NCBI GenBank assembly: GCA_026982275.1
Contig: JALSHK010000040.1
Coordinates: forward strand, 1 to 5,965
Reading direction: 5' to 3'
DNA: 5,965 bases
Source: Paracoccaceae bacterium
GTDB lineage: Bacteria; Pseudomonadota; Alphaproteobacteria; Rhodobacterales; Rhodobacteraceae
The notes under the pieces are model-generated. The model was not told the DNA's origin and did not search any database. It worked only from the letters and a program-made list of their open reading frames with translations. This document shows, piece by piece, positions 1 through 5,724 of the stretch. How positions within the stretch are numbered: the stretch's first letter is position 1; each line of letters opens with the position of its first letter. The position numbers and the translations under genes are program-made.

Positions 1-1
1 A

Positions 2-289
2 TTGCATGGCGAGCGCTATTCCCATTCGTGGTCCGAAAGCCTGCCGGATTTTGTGAAGCTTGCGGAAGCCTTTGGTGCCAAGGGCATTCTGGTCAGCGAT
101 CCGGCAGATCTGGACGAGGCAATCAAGGAAATGCTGGCCCATGACGGGCCGGTTATTCTGGATTGTCTGGTTGAAAAGCACGAAAACTGCTTTCCGATGA
201 TCCCCTCGGGCAAGGCGCATAACGAGATGATCCTTTGTGATGCCGAAACCGCGGATGCGATTGACGCCGTGGGAAAAACGCGGGTCTAG
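2..289 (+). CDS. ilvB: Acetolactate synthase large (catalytic) subunit, C-terminal fragment
   Basis: This is the 3' end of a gene whose start lies outside the window. The first readable codon (TTG, Leu) is internal, not a start. The large subunit is the thiamine-diphosphate enzyme that condenses two pyruvates to acetolactate, or pyruvate with 2-oxobutyrate to acetohydroxybutyrate, in the cytoplasm. The 95 visible residues match the end of the C-terminal TPP-binding domain: GERYSHSW near the start, then DFVKLAEAFGAKG, a GPVILDCLVEKHENCFPM segment and the family-typical IPSGKAHNEM close to the end. The full protein is usually about 580 residues, so roughly one sixth is present. The frame is intact to a TAG stop at 287-289. 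The regulatory subunit gene follows at 1213, separated by an unrelated gene, which supports the assignment. Whether it would be named ilvB, ilvI or ilvG in this organism cannot be decided here. Confidence 0.95.
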   Translation: MHGERYSHSWSESLPDFVKLAEAFGAKGILVSDPADLDEAIKEMLAHDGPVILDCLVEKHENCFPMIPSGKAHNEMILCDAETADAIDAVGKTRV

Positions 290-292
290 CAA

Positions 293-386
293 AGCGTTTT
301 CAGAGTCATGCAAAAAAATACATCACAAATCGCATTTAAGCCCTGCGAGAGGCCGCGAATTGTGATTCATTTGAACTGGAAACGCT
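293..386 (+). repeat. 94-base imperfect palindrome filling the ilvB-sulfotransferase gap
   Basis: The gap folds into one long stem-loop. The outer stem pairs 293-303 with 376-386 (11 pairs, one G-U). The middle stem pairs 316-333 with 355-372 (15 of 18 positions, mismatches at 320/368, 321/367 and 329/359). A short apical GCC/GGC pairing joins 340-342 to 351-353. The structure begins 3 bases after the ilvB stop codon and ends 2 bases before the next ATG. Its 3' outer arm contains the only Shine-Dalgarno-like bases of the following gene (GGAAA, 378-382). There is no T-run after it, so it does not look like a rho-independent terminator. It could be an RNA structure that limits translation or marks an mRNA processing site, a protein-binding DNA site, or a small palindromic repeat element. 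The pairing is seen directly; any role is inference. Confidence 0.7.
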
Positions 387-388
387 AA

Positions 389-1156
389 ATGCCCCCCCTG
401 CTATATTTCAGCTACGGGATGACCAAAACCGGCTCGACGCTGGCCTTTCAAATCCTGCGCTCGGCGCTTGATCTCTGCGGTTTTCCGCAGGATCAGCTAT
501 CGTCGAGCGCGATCAAGCAATCCTCTACCATCAATTTTGTCAACCATATTTCCGAAGCACAAATGGACGAGATCAAGGCCGAGGTGGCGGCGCGCGGCTA
601 TCCGGTGGTGCTAAAAACCCACACGCGGCCTGATCCAGCGGTGAAGCGGATGATCAAAAGCGGTGAGGCCAAGGCCTTTATCGCTTACCGCGACCCACGC
701 GACATCGCGCTTTCAATGCTGGATCACGGGCGGCGGGCGCGGGCCGAAGGCAAGCAGGCTTTTTCCGAATTTTCCGATCTGAACGACGTGCTGGAAAACC
801 TGCGCCACCAGTTTAATTCCATGACCGAATGGCTGCGGCTGCCGGATGTTTTTCCGCTTTATTTCGAGGATCTGGCCTTTGATACCGAGCGCATGGCGCG
901 GCAAATTCTGGCGCGCCTGAACCTGAAGCTGGATCCGGAAATTTTGGCAGGCATTGTGCTGGAAAGCCGATTCACCCAGAAAAACAAAGGGGTCTCCCTG
1001 CGCTATATTTCCGAGATGTCCAAGGCAGATGCCGCAGAGATTGGCCGTGAATACGAGCCGTTTATCCGCAAATTCATCTACGGGCGCGCCAATCTTCTGA
1101 CAGGGCCAAGAATATTGCTGCCCGGCCCGGAAACTTTGCGCGCATCGCCGGGCTGA
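389..1156 (+). CDS. Sulfotransferase-like protein (PAPS-dependent family)
   Basis: This 255-residue protein has the motif pattern of PAPS-dependent sulfotransferases, which move a sulfuryl group from 3'-phosphoadenylyl sulfate to an alcohol, amine or sugar. Residues 11-18 (MTKTGSTL) match the N-terminal 5'-phosphosulfate loop, usually PKSGTTW-like, with K13 in the expected place. Residues 75-79 (LKTHT) match the KTH element that carries the catalytic His in many members (H78 here). Residues 100-110 (YRDPRDIALSM) match the 3'-phosphate-binding segment, with R101 and S109 as ligands. The length is typical of the small bacterial forms. No signal peptide or membrane segment is visible, so it is probably cytoplasmic. 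The start is ATG 389, preceded by GGAAA six bases upstream, which lies inside the palindrome. It lies 99 bases after ilvB and 56 before ilvN, same strand, so it is probably in one operon. The acceptor substrate cannot be predicted. The family call is fairly safe; enzymatic activity is inferred. Confidence 0.8.
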   Translation: MPPLLYFSYGMTKTGSTLAFQILRSALDLCGFPQDQLSSSAIKQSSTINFVNHISEAQMDEIKAEVAARGYPVVLKTHTRPDPAVKRMIKSGEAKAFIAYRDPRDIALSMLDHGRRARAEGKQAFSEFSDLNDVLENLRHQFNSMTEWLRLPDVFPLYFEDLAFDTERMARQILARLNLKLDPEILAGIVLESRFTQKNKGVSLRYISEMSKADAAEIGREYEPFIRKFIYGRANLLTGPRILLPGPETLRASPG

Positions 1157-1198
1157 CTGGACAAAACCGAAAAAACAAGCCAACGTAGAACACCCAAG

Positions 1199-1203
1199 AA
1201 GGA
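1199..1203 (+). promoter_or_regulatory. Shine-Dalgarno site of ilvN
   Basis: AAGGA at 1199-1203 lies nine bases before ATG 1213. It is the clearest ribosome binding site among the plus-strand genes and supports 1213 as the ilvN start. The preceding gap (1157-1198) is A-rich, with no promoter or terminator I can recognise, consistent with read-through from the upstream genes. Confidence 0.65.
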
Positions 1204-1212
1204 AATTCTCAC

Positions 1213-1773
1213 ATGCCAAGCCTAAGCCTGAAAAAAGGGGCGAGCCGCAAAAGCGCCTATGACCTGAAAAACCCGCTCAATGAAGGGCAGGAAACCCACA
1301 CCCTCGCCATTCTGGTGGATAACGAAGCCGGTGTTCTGGCGCGGGTGATCGGGCTGTTTTCGGGGCGGGGCTATAATATTGACAGCCTGACCGTGGCCGA
1401 AACCGATGCCGAGGGTCACCGCTCGCGAATCACCATCGTCACCACAGGCACGCCTGGCGTGATCGAGCAAATCAAGGCGCAGCTCGGGCTGATCATTCCG
1501 GTTTACAAGGTCAATGACCTAACGGTGGACGGCCCATCCGTGGAGCGCGAAATGGCGCTGCTCAAGGTGGCGGGCAAGGGCGAAAAACGGGTGGAGGCGA
1601 TGCGGCTGGCGGATATTTTTCGCGCCAATGTGGTGGATAGCACCTTGGAAAGCTTCGTGTTTGAAATCACCGGAACGCCCGAGAAAATCGATGCCTTCAC
1701 CGACCTGATGCGCCCGCTTGGCCTCTCTGATATCGCCCGAACCGGTGTGGCGGCAATGGCGCGCGGCCTATAA
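1213..1773 (+). CDS. ilvN: Acetolactate synthase small (regulatory) subunit
   Basis: This 186-residue protein is the regulatory partner of the large subunit. It raises catalytic activity and, in studied members, makes the holoenzyme sensitive to valine. An N-terminal extension (about 1-27) precedes an ACT domain at about 29-101, which opens HTLAILVDNEAGVLARV and continues GLFSGRGYNIDSLTVAET. N37, G40 and N55 keep the spacing of the valine-contacting N11, G14 and N29 of E. coli IlvH, so feedback control is plausible. The C-terminal domain (about 108-183) contains the conserved RLADIFRANVVD and FEITGTPEKIDAF segments. The length fits the longer alphaproteobacterial forms rather than the roughly 160-residue enterobacterial IlvH. 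ATG 1213 is supported by a good ribosome binding site. The TAA stop overlaps an A-run that is the U-tract of the opposing nrdJ terminator. The symbol could equally be ilvH. Confidence 0.95.
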   Translation: MPSLSLKKGASRKSAYDLKNPLNEGQETHTLAILVDNEAGVLARVIGLFSGRGYNIDSLTVAETDAEGHRSRITIVTTGTPGVIEQIKAQLGLIIPVYKVNDLTVDGPSVEREMALLKVAGKGEKRVEAMRLADIFRANVVDSTLESFVFEITGTPEKIDAFTDLMRPLGLSDIARTGVAAMARGL

Positions 1774-1802
1774 AAAAGGGAGGGGCGGCGAGCCGCTCCT
1801 CC
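1772..1802 (-). terminator. Rho-independent terminator at the end of the nrdJ transcript
   Basis: A GC-rich stem pairs 1779-1788 with 1793-1802, with one G-T pair (1784/1797) and a tight loop at 1789-1792. On the minus strand it is followed directly by six T (1777-1772), the standard layout of an intrinsic terminator for the gene reading leftwards. It lies about 160 bases after the nrdJ stop codon. Read on the plus strand, the hairpin starts five bases after the ilvN stop but lacks a following T-run, so for ilvN it may only protect the 3' end or act weakly. Confidence 0.75.
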
Positions 1803-1964
1803 AGTTATCCATTCAGGCTCGTCGTTGAGCGCTCGATAACTGCCTTTGGCCTGAATGCCAGAAGGGCCAAGCAGAAAACCCTTCCTCGCCTGTTCTCTCC
1901 CCCGCCTTTTAGGGCGGAGTTCCACCAGCAACACGCCCCCGAAGCCGCAGGCTGCAGCCCGCCA
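1774..1964. other. Structured convergent intergenic region (shared 3' UTRs)
   Basis: No gene is visible in these 191 bases; the minus-strand reading frames here are unconvincing. The stretch is unusually rich in self-complementary DNA. Besides the terminator hairpin it holds two interleaved inverted repeats (1802-1857), a six-base stem GAAGGG/CCCTTC (1861-1866 with 1879-1884), a five-base stem with loop TTTTAG (1902-1906 with 1913-1917), and the perfect ten-base palindrome GGCTGCAGCC (1950-1959). Read leftwards this is the nrdJ 3' UTR before its terminator. It does not match any non-coding RNA family I can recognise (tmRNA, SRP RNA, 6S and RNase P RNA were considered). A UTR-derived small RNA or an old palindromic repeat are both possible. 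Confidence 0.5.
1802..1857. repeat. Two interleaved inverted repeats (order A B A' B')
   Basis: Arm A, CAGTTATC (1802-1809), is the exact reverse complement of 1835-1842. Arm B, CATTCAGGC (1810-1818), is the exact reverse complement of 1849-1857. A and B are directly adjacent, and the 8-base palindrome GAGCGCTC lies between them and the second arms (1827-1834). The order A-B-A'-B' means the two stems cross. The six bases between A' and B' look too short for both full stems to form together, so they are more likely alternatives. Arm A abuts the nrdJ terminator stem, sharing one base (1802). Confidence 0.65.
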
Positions 1965-4900
1965 TTAACTACACCCCGATGTGCCACCGCAGGTATTACA
2001 CTTCATGCAAGTGCCATTGCGCACCAGCGTGAAATTCCCGCATTCGCCACAAGGGTCGCCCTCATAGCCCTGCATTTTTGCTTTGGTCCGGTCATCTATC
2101 ATCTGCACCGAGGTTTCTGAAACAGCAATCATAGCTTCAGTCGCCGCAGCCCCGCCGCTCAGGTTTTGCGGCATGCGCTGGCGAAGATAGCCAGTAGAGG
2201 AAAGCTGCTTGATCAGCTCCAGGGAGCTAGCCGCGGATTCCGATGGCGCAGCCACATTGGGTTTGCCCTCTTCCTCCCCTCGTCCGAGGCTGTCAAAGCT
2301 CTCGCCTTCGGGCTGCACATGGGCCAGATCCGTGCGATCAAGGTAAGAAATCGCCAACTCGCGGAAAATATAATCGATGATCGAGGTTGCCGATTTGATG
2401 CTGTCATTCCCTTGCACCATTCCGGCAGGGTCAAAGCGCACAAAGGTAAAGGCATCTACATATTCGTCCAGCGGCACGCCGTATTGCAGCCCGACCGAAA
2501 TAGCGATGGCAAAATTGTTCATCATGGCGCGGAAGGCCGCACCCTCTTTATGCATATCGATAAAAATTTCGCCCAGAGTGCCGTCTTTATATTCACCCGT
2601 GCGCAAATATACCTTATGCCCGCCAACAACCGCTTTCTGGGTATAGCCCTTGCGGCGCTGCGGCAGCTTTACCCGGCCCCGCGCCACCTCTTTGATGATC
2701 ACTTTTTCGACGATTTTCTCTGCCAGAACAGTGGCTTGACCGGAGGCCGGTGCATCGGCGATATCCTCCATATCCTCATCATCAATCAGCGCGCTGGAAA
2801 GCGGCTGGCTGAGCTTGGAGCCATCCCGATAAAGCGCATTGGCCTTTACGCCTAGCGCCCAGCTGGTCTCGTAGGCCGCTTTGCAATCTTCGATAGTGGC
2901 GTCATTTGGCATATTGATAGTCTTGGATATCGCCCCCGAAATAAAGCTCTGGGCCGCTGCCATGATTTTGATATGGCTCTCCACCGACAAATACCGCTTA
3001 CCGGTTTTGCCGCAGGCATTGGCGCAATCAAACACGCTGTAATGCTCTTTTTTCAAATAGGGCGCGCCCTCGAGGGTCATCGTGCCAATAGCGTGCAGAT
3101 TTGCCGCTTCGATCTGGGCTTTGGAATAGCCAAGGTGCCCCAGCAGATCAAATGCCGGATCGTTGAGTTTTTCTTCAGGGATCCCGAGCGCACCGGTGCA
3201 AAAATCGGTGCCAAGGGTCCATTGGTTGAAGATAAAGCGCAGATCAAAAGCCGAAGCCAGAGCAGCTTCGATTTTTGCCAGCTCTTCTTCGCCAAAGCCA
3301 TGGCCCAAAAGGCTGGTGGTGTTGATCCCCGGCGCATTGCCGATAGAGCCATGGCCGACGGCATAAGCAATGATTTCCTCGATTTGCGCAGGCTTATAGC
3401 CGAGCTTCACCAAGGCTGCCGGCACCGATTGATTGATAATTTTGAAATAGCCACCGCCAGCGAGCTTCTTGAATTTCACCAAGGCAAAATCCGGCTCGAT
3501 GCCAGTTGTATCACAATCCATCACCAGCCCGATCGTGCCCGTCGGGGCGATCACCGAAACCTGTGCATTGCGGTATCCGTGCTGCTCACCCAGCTCCAGC
3601 GCTTCGTCCCATGCTTTATGCGCGAGGTTCAGGAGCTTGCCATCCGGGCAATTATCATGGTCAAGCGGCACGGGTGGCACGGCCAGGCCCTCATAGCCTG
3701 AAGTTTCGCCATAGGCCGCGCGCTTGTGGTTGCGGATCACCCGCAACATATGGTCGGCATTTTTGGCATAGCCCGGAAACGGCCCCAGCTCCTTGGCCAT
3801 CCCGGCCGAGGTTTTATAGGAAACGCCCGTCATGATCGCGGTCAATGCGCCTGTTAGCGCCCTGCCCTCGTCACTATCATAACCAAAGCCCATATTCATC
3901 AGCAAGCCGCCGATATTGGCATAGCCCAGCCCGAGAGTGCGGAATTTATAAGAACGCTCGGCGATCTCGGGGCTGGGGAATTGCGCCATCAACACCGAAA
4001 TTTCCAGCGTAATCGTCCAGAGCCTGGTGGCATGCATATAGGATGCCGCATCAAAGCTGCCGTTTTTCAGAAATTTCAGCAGATTCATGCTGGCGAGGTT
4101 ACAGGCGGTATCGTCAAGAAACATATATTCCGAGCAGGGGTTCGAGCCGCGAATCTCGCCATCAGCGGGACAGGTATGCCACGCGTTGATGGTATCATGA
4201 TACTGGATGCCCGGATCAGCGGAAGACCATGCCGCATGGCCGATATCGTTCCACAGGTCACGCGCCTGCACGGTTTTGGCCACGCCGCCATCGGTGCGCC
4301 GCAAAAGCTCCCACTCGGCATCGTCTTTTACTGCCTGAAGAAAGGCATCTGTAACCCGCACGGTGTTGTTGGAGTTCTGCCCCGAAACGCTGAGATAGGC
4401 ATCGCTATCCCAATCGGTATCATAGGTTGGAAACTCGATGCTGGTAAAGCCCTGCTCGGCATATTGCAGCACGCGCTTAACATAGGTTTCGGGGATCATC
4501 ACCTTGCGCGCACCTTTAATAGCCGCCTTCAAGGCATTGTTTTTCTTGGGGTCAAAGGCATCGGCCTCGGCCCCGTCCCATAGGCGGATCGCGCCAAAAA
4601 TCTCGTTGAGCTGCTGCTCGTGCATTTTGGATCCGGCCACGAGCGAGGCCACTTTCTGCTCCTCGATCACCTTCCAGTTGATGAATTCCTCGATATCGGG
4701 GTGGTCCACATCGACAATCACCATCTTGGCCGCCCGCCGCGTGGTGCCCCCCGATTTGATCGCCCCTGCTGCCCGATCACCTATTTTCAGAAAAGACATC
4801 AGGCCGGAAGACTTGCCACCGCCGCCCAGCGTTTCATTGGCAGCCCGCAGGCTGGAAAAATTGGTGCCGGTGCCGGAGCCATATTTGAACAGCCGCGCTT

Positions 4901-5561
4901 CGCGGGTCCAGAGGTCCATGATCCCGCCTTCATTCACCAGATCATCGGCCACGGACTGAATAAAGCAGGCATGGGGCTGTGGGTGCTCGTAAGAGCTGCT
5001 GGATTTTGTCAGTTTTCCGGTTTTGAAATCTACATAATGGTGGCCCTGCGCGGGACCATCAATACCATAAGCCCAGTGCAGGCCGGTATTGAACCATTGC
5101 GGAGAATTGGGCGCGGCCATTTGCGCCGCCAACATATAGCGCATTTCGTCAAAATAGGCTTTGGCATCGGCTTCAGTGGTGAAATGGCCGCCCTTCCAGC
5201 CCCAATAGCACCACGCGCCCGCGAGACGGTCAAACACCTGCTTTGCCGAGGTCTCGGAGCCATAGCGCGCCCCTTCGGGCAGCTTGTCAAGCGCCGCCCG
5301 ATCGGGAATCGAGCGCCAAAGGAACTCGGGAATTCCCTTTTCCTGCACCGGCTTGGTTGCCGCAGGCACCCCTGCCTTGCGAAAATACTTCTGTGCCAGC
5401 ACATCGGCAGCGACCTGCGAAAACCCTTTGGGAACTTCCATATCTTTTAGTGCAAATACAATGCTGCCATCGGGATTCCTGATTTCCGAACTGCGCTTGG
5501 TGAATTCCAGCGCCCCGTATGCACCCGATTTCGATGTGGTAAATTTACGATCAATTTTCAT
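1965..5561 (-). CDS. nrdJ: Adenosylcobalamin-dependent (class II) ribonucleoside-diphosphate reductase
   Basis: This 1198-residue protein reduces ribonucleotides to deoxyribonucleotides for DNA synthesis. It generates its thiyl radical with adenosylcobalamin, so it needs no oxygen and no separate radical subunit. The catalytic core spans about 80-915. C199 (in PHACFIQS) and C487 (in DDTACNLAS) are the expected redox pair. C476 in the NPCSE motif (474-478) is the expected radical cysteine, with N474 and E478 beside it. The 11-residue spacing of C476 to C487 matches the Thermotoga class II enzyme. PTGTIG (673-678) is the substrate-phosphate loop. A linker with an acidic stretch (about 920-960) leads to a TSCPD-type domain (about 970-1072). 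The cysteine-rich tail holds C1171, C1174, C1185, C1188, C1191 and C1197, for re-reduction of the active site and probably metal binding. The length is normal for alphaproteobacterial NrdJ and the frame is unbroken. ATG 5561 gives the family-typical MKIDRKFT start, with AAGG ten bases upstream. The promoter region carries NrdR-type sites. Confidence 0.97.
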   Translation of the reverse strand: MKIDRKFTTSKSGAYGALEFTKRSSEIRNPDGSIVFALKDMEVPKGFSQVAADVLAQKYFRKAGVPAATKPVQEKGIPEFLWRSIPDRAALDKLPEGARYGSETSAKQVFDRLAGAWCYWGWKGGHFTTEADAKAYFDEMRYMLAAQMAAPNSPQWFNTGLHWAYGIDGPAQGHHYVDFKTGKLTKSSSSYEHPQPHACFIQSVADDLVNEGGIMDLWTREARLFKYGSGTGTNFSSLRAANETLGGGGKSSGLMSFLKIGDRAAGAIKSGGTTRRAAKMVIVDVDHPDIEEFINWKVIEEQKVASLVAGSKMHEQQLNEIFGAIRLWDGAEADAFDPKKNNALKAAIKGARKVMIPETYVKRVLQYAEQGFTSIEFPTYDTDWDSDAYLSVSGQNSNNTVRVTDAFLQAVKDDAEWELLRRTDGGVAKTVQARDLWNDIGHAAWSSADPGIQYHDTINAWHTCPADGEIRGSNPCSEYMFLDDTACNLASMNLLKFLKNGSFDAASYMHATRLWTITLEISVLMAQFPSPEIAERSYKFRTLGLGYANIGGLLMNMGFGYDSDEGRALTGALTAIMTGVSYKTSAGMAKELGPFPGYAKNADHMLRVIRNHKRAAYGETSGYEGLAVPPVPLDHDNCPDGKLLNLAHKAWDEALELGEQHGYRNAQVSVIAPTGTIGLVMDCDTTGIEPDFALVKFKKLAGGGYFKIINQSVPAALVKLGYKPAQIEEIIAYAVGHGSIGNAPGINTTSLLGHGFGEEELAKIEAALASAFDLRFIFNQWTLGTDFCTGALGIPEEKLNDPAFDLLGHLGYSKAQIEAANLHAIGTMTLEGAPYLKKEHYSVFDCANACGKTGKRYLSVESHIKIMAAAQSFISGAISKTINMPNDATIEDCKAAYETSWALGVKANALYRDGSKLSQPLSSALIDDEDMEDIADAPASGQATVLAEKIVEKVIIKEVARGRVKLPQRRKGYTQKAVVGGHKVYLRTGEYKDGTLGEIFIDMHKEGAAFRAMMNNFAIAISVGLQYGVPLDEYVDAFTFVRFDPAGMVQGNDSIKSATSIIDYIFRELAISYLDRTDLAHVQPEGESFDSLGRGEEEGKPNVAAPSESAASSLELIKQLSSTGYLRQRMPQNLSGGAAATEAMIAVSETSVQMIDDRTKAKMQGYEGDPCGECGNFTLVRNGTCMKCNTCGGTSGCS
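1971..2051 (-). other. Cysteine-rich C-terminal tail of NrdJ
   Basis: Residues 1171-1197 contain CGEC, then CMKCNTC, then a final C one residue before the end. In ribonucleotide reductases a mobile C-terminal cysteine pair passes electrons from thioredoxin or glutaredoxin to the active-site pair (C199 and C487 here). The remaining cysteines resemble a zinc-ribbon-like knuckle typical of NrdJ. All six cysteines are present, so the tail looks functional. Confidence 0.75.
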
Positions 5562-5656
5562 ACTGTCCCGACCTTTTTTGCCTGCCCTGCGATTAGGGAT
5601 GATATTTTTATGACTACCTGATTGAAAACGGCGTCAAACAAGAAAACCCCAGGTCG

Positions 5657-5672
5657 ACACCATATATAGTAG
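5657..5672. promoter_or_regulatory. NrdR box 1 (strong match)
   Basis: ACACCATATATAGTAG matches 13 of 16 positions of the NrdR box consensus acaCwAtATaTwGtgt, including the central ATATAT and the G-T of the right arm. NrdR is the ATP/dATP-sensing zinc-finger/ATP-cone repressor of ribonucleotide reductase genes in most bacteria. The site is 96-111 bases upstream of the nrdJ start codon and nowhere near another gene, which fits direct repression of nrdJ. The match is seen in the sequence; binding is inferred. Confidence 0.75.
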
Positions 5673-5687
5673 CATTATTACTGCCAC

Positions 5688-5703
5688 CCTCTAATTGCAG
5701 TAA
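5688..5703. promoter_or_regulatory. NrdR box 2 (degenerate)
   Basis: The core CTAATTGCAG keeps the outer CwA and wG of the NrdR consensus but has a poor centre. Its centre is 31 bp from the centre of the strong box, about three helical turns, which is the usual spacing of paired NrdR sites. It overlaps the proposed nrdJ -10 element (5694-5699). Without the spacing I would not call it. Confidence 0.45.
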
Positions 5704-5721
5704 TTCCAACCGTTCCGTCAA
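5694..5721 (-). promoter_or_regulatory. Candidate nrdJ promoter
   Basis: On the minus strand, TTGACG (5721 to 5716) is a good -35 element. TGCAAT (5699 to 5694) is a weak -10 element after a 16-base spacer. This predicts a start near 5687 and a leader of about 125 bases. The -10 lies inside NrdR box 2 and box 1 lies just downstream, so repressor binding would block it. A second TTGACG at 5637 to 5632 could serve a shorter leader, but its -10 (TCATAA after 18 bases) is also weak. Confidence 0.4.
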
Positions 5722-5724
5722 ACA

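Larger units (their letters stand above)
5632..5724. repeat. Nine-base direct repeat flanking the NrdR boxes
   Basis: CGTCAAACA occurs at 5632-5640 and again at 5716-5724; read on the minus strand each contains TTGACG. The copies are 84 bp apart, close to eight helical turns, and bracket both NrdR boxes. They may be -35 elements of two tandem promoters, or half-sites for an unknown regulator. Confidence 0.5.

Noticed and set aside
713..1219. 168-codon minus-strand frame opposite the sulfotransferase gene
   Set aside because: It overlaps a gene with clear family motifs on the plus strand, its product shows no recognisable domain, and it runs into the ilvN start.
1802..1857. A true H-type pseudoknot formed by both crossing stems
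   Set aside because: With no bases between the adjacent arms and only six in the connector, the connector would have to span about 17 stacked pairs. Mutually exclusive hairpins are more plausible.
1912..1930. tRNA- or tmRNA-like 3' end (a GTTCCACCA string on the plus strand)
   Set aside because: No matching acceptor stem or T-arm can be built around it.
1503..1934. 143-codon minus-strand frame spanning the end of ilvN and the intergenic hairpins
   Set aside because: It is antisense to conserved ilvN sequence and its upstream part is made of hairpin arms and a terminator. No homology is apparent.
2166..5450. Four long plus-strand open frames opposite nrdJ (2166-2855, 2973-3701, 3981-4583, 4620-5450)
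   Set aside because: All lie in the same antisense frame, exactly codon-aligned with nrdJ. Stops there arise only where nrdJ uses TTA, CTA or TCA, which this gene mostly avoids. The translated proteins show no recognisable domain.
5622..5637. FNR-type site TTGA-N8-TCAA upstream of nrdJ
   Set aside because: The FNR consensus needs six bases between TTGA and TCAA; here there are eight and the inner T and A are missing.
5562..5700. Cobalamin riboswitch in the nrdJ leader
   Set aside because: Expected for a B12-dependent enzyme, but no B12-box (GCCACTG-like) motif is present on the minus strand and the likely leader is too short. Only a four-base-pair hairpin (5585-5588 with 5595-5598) is seen.
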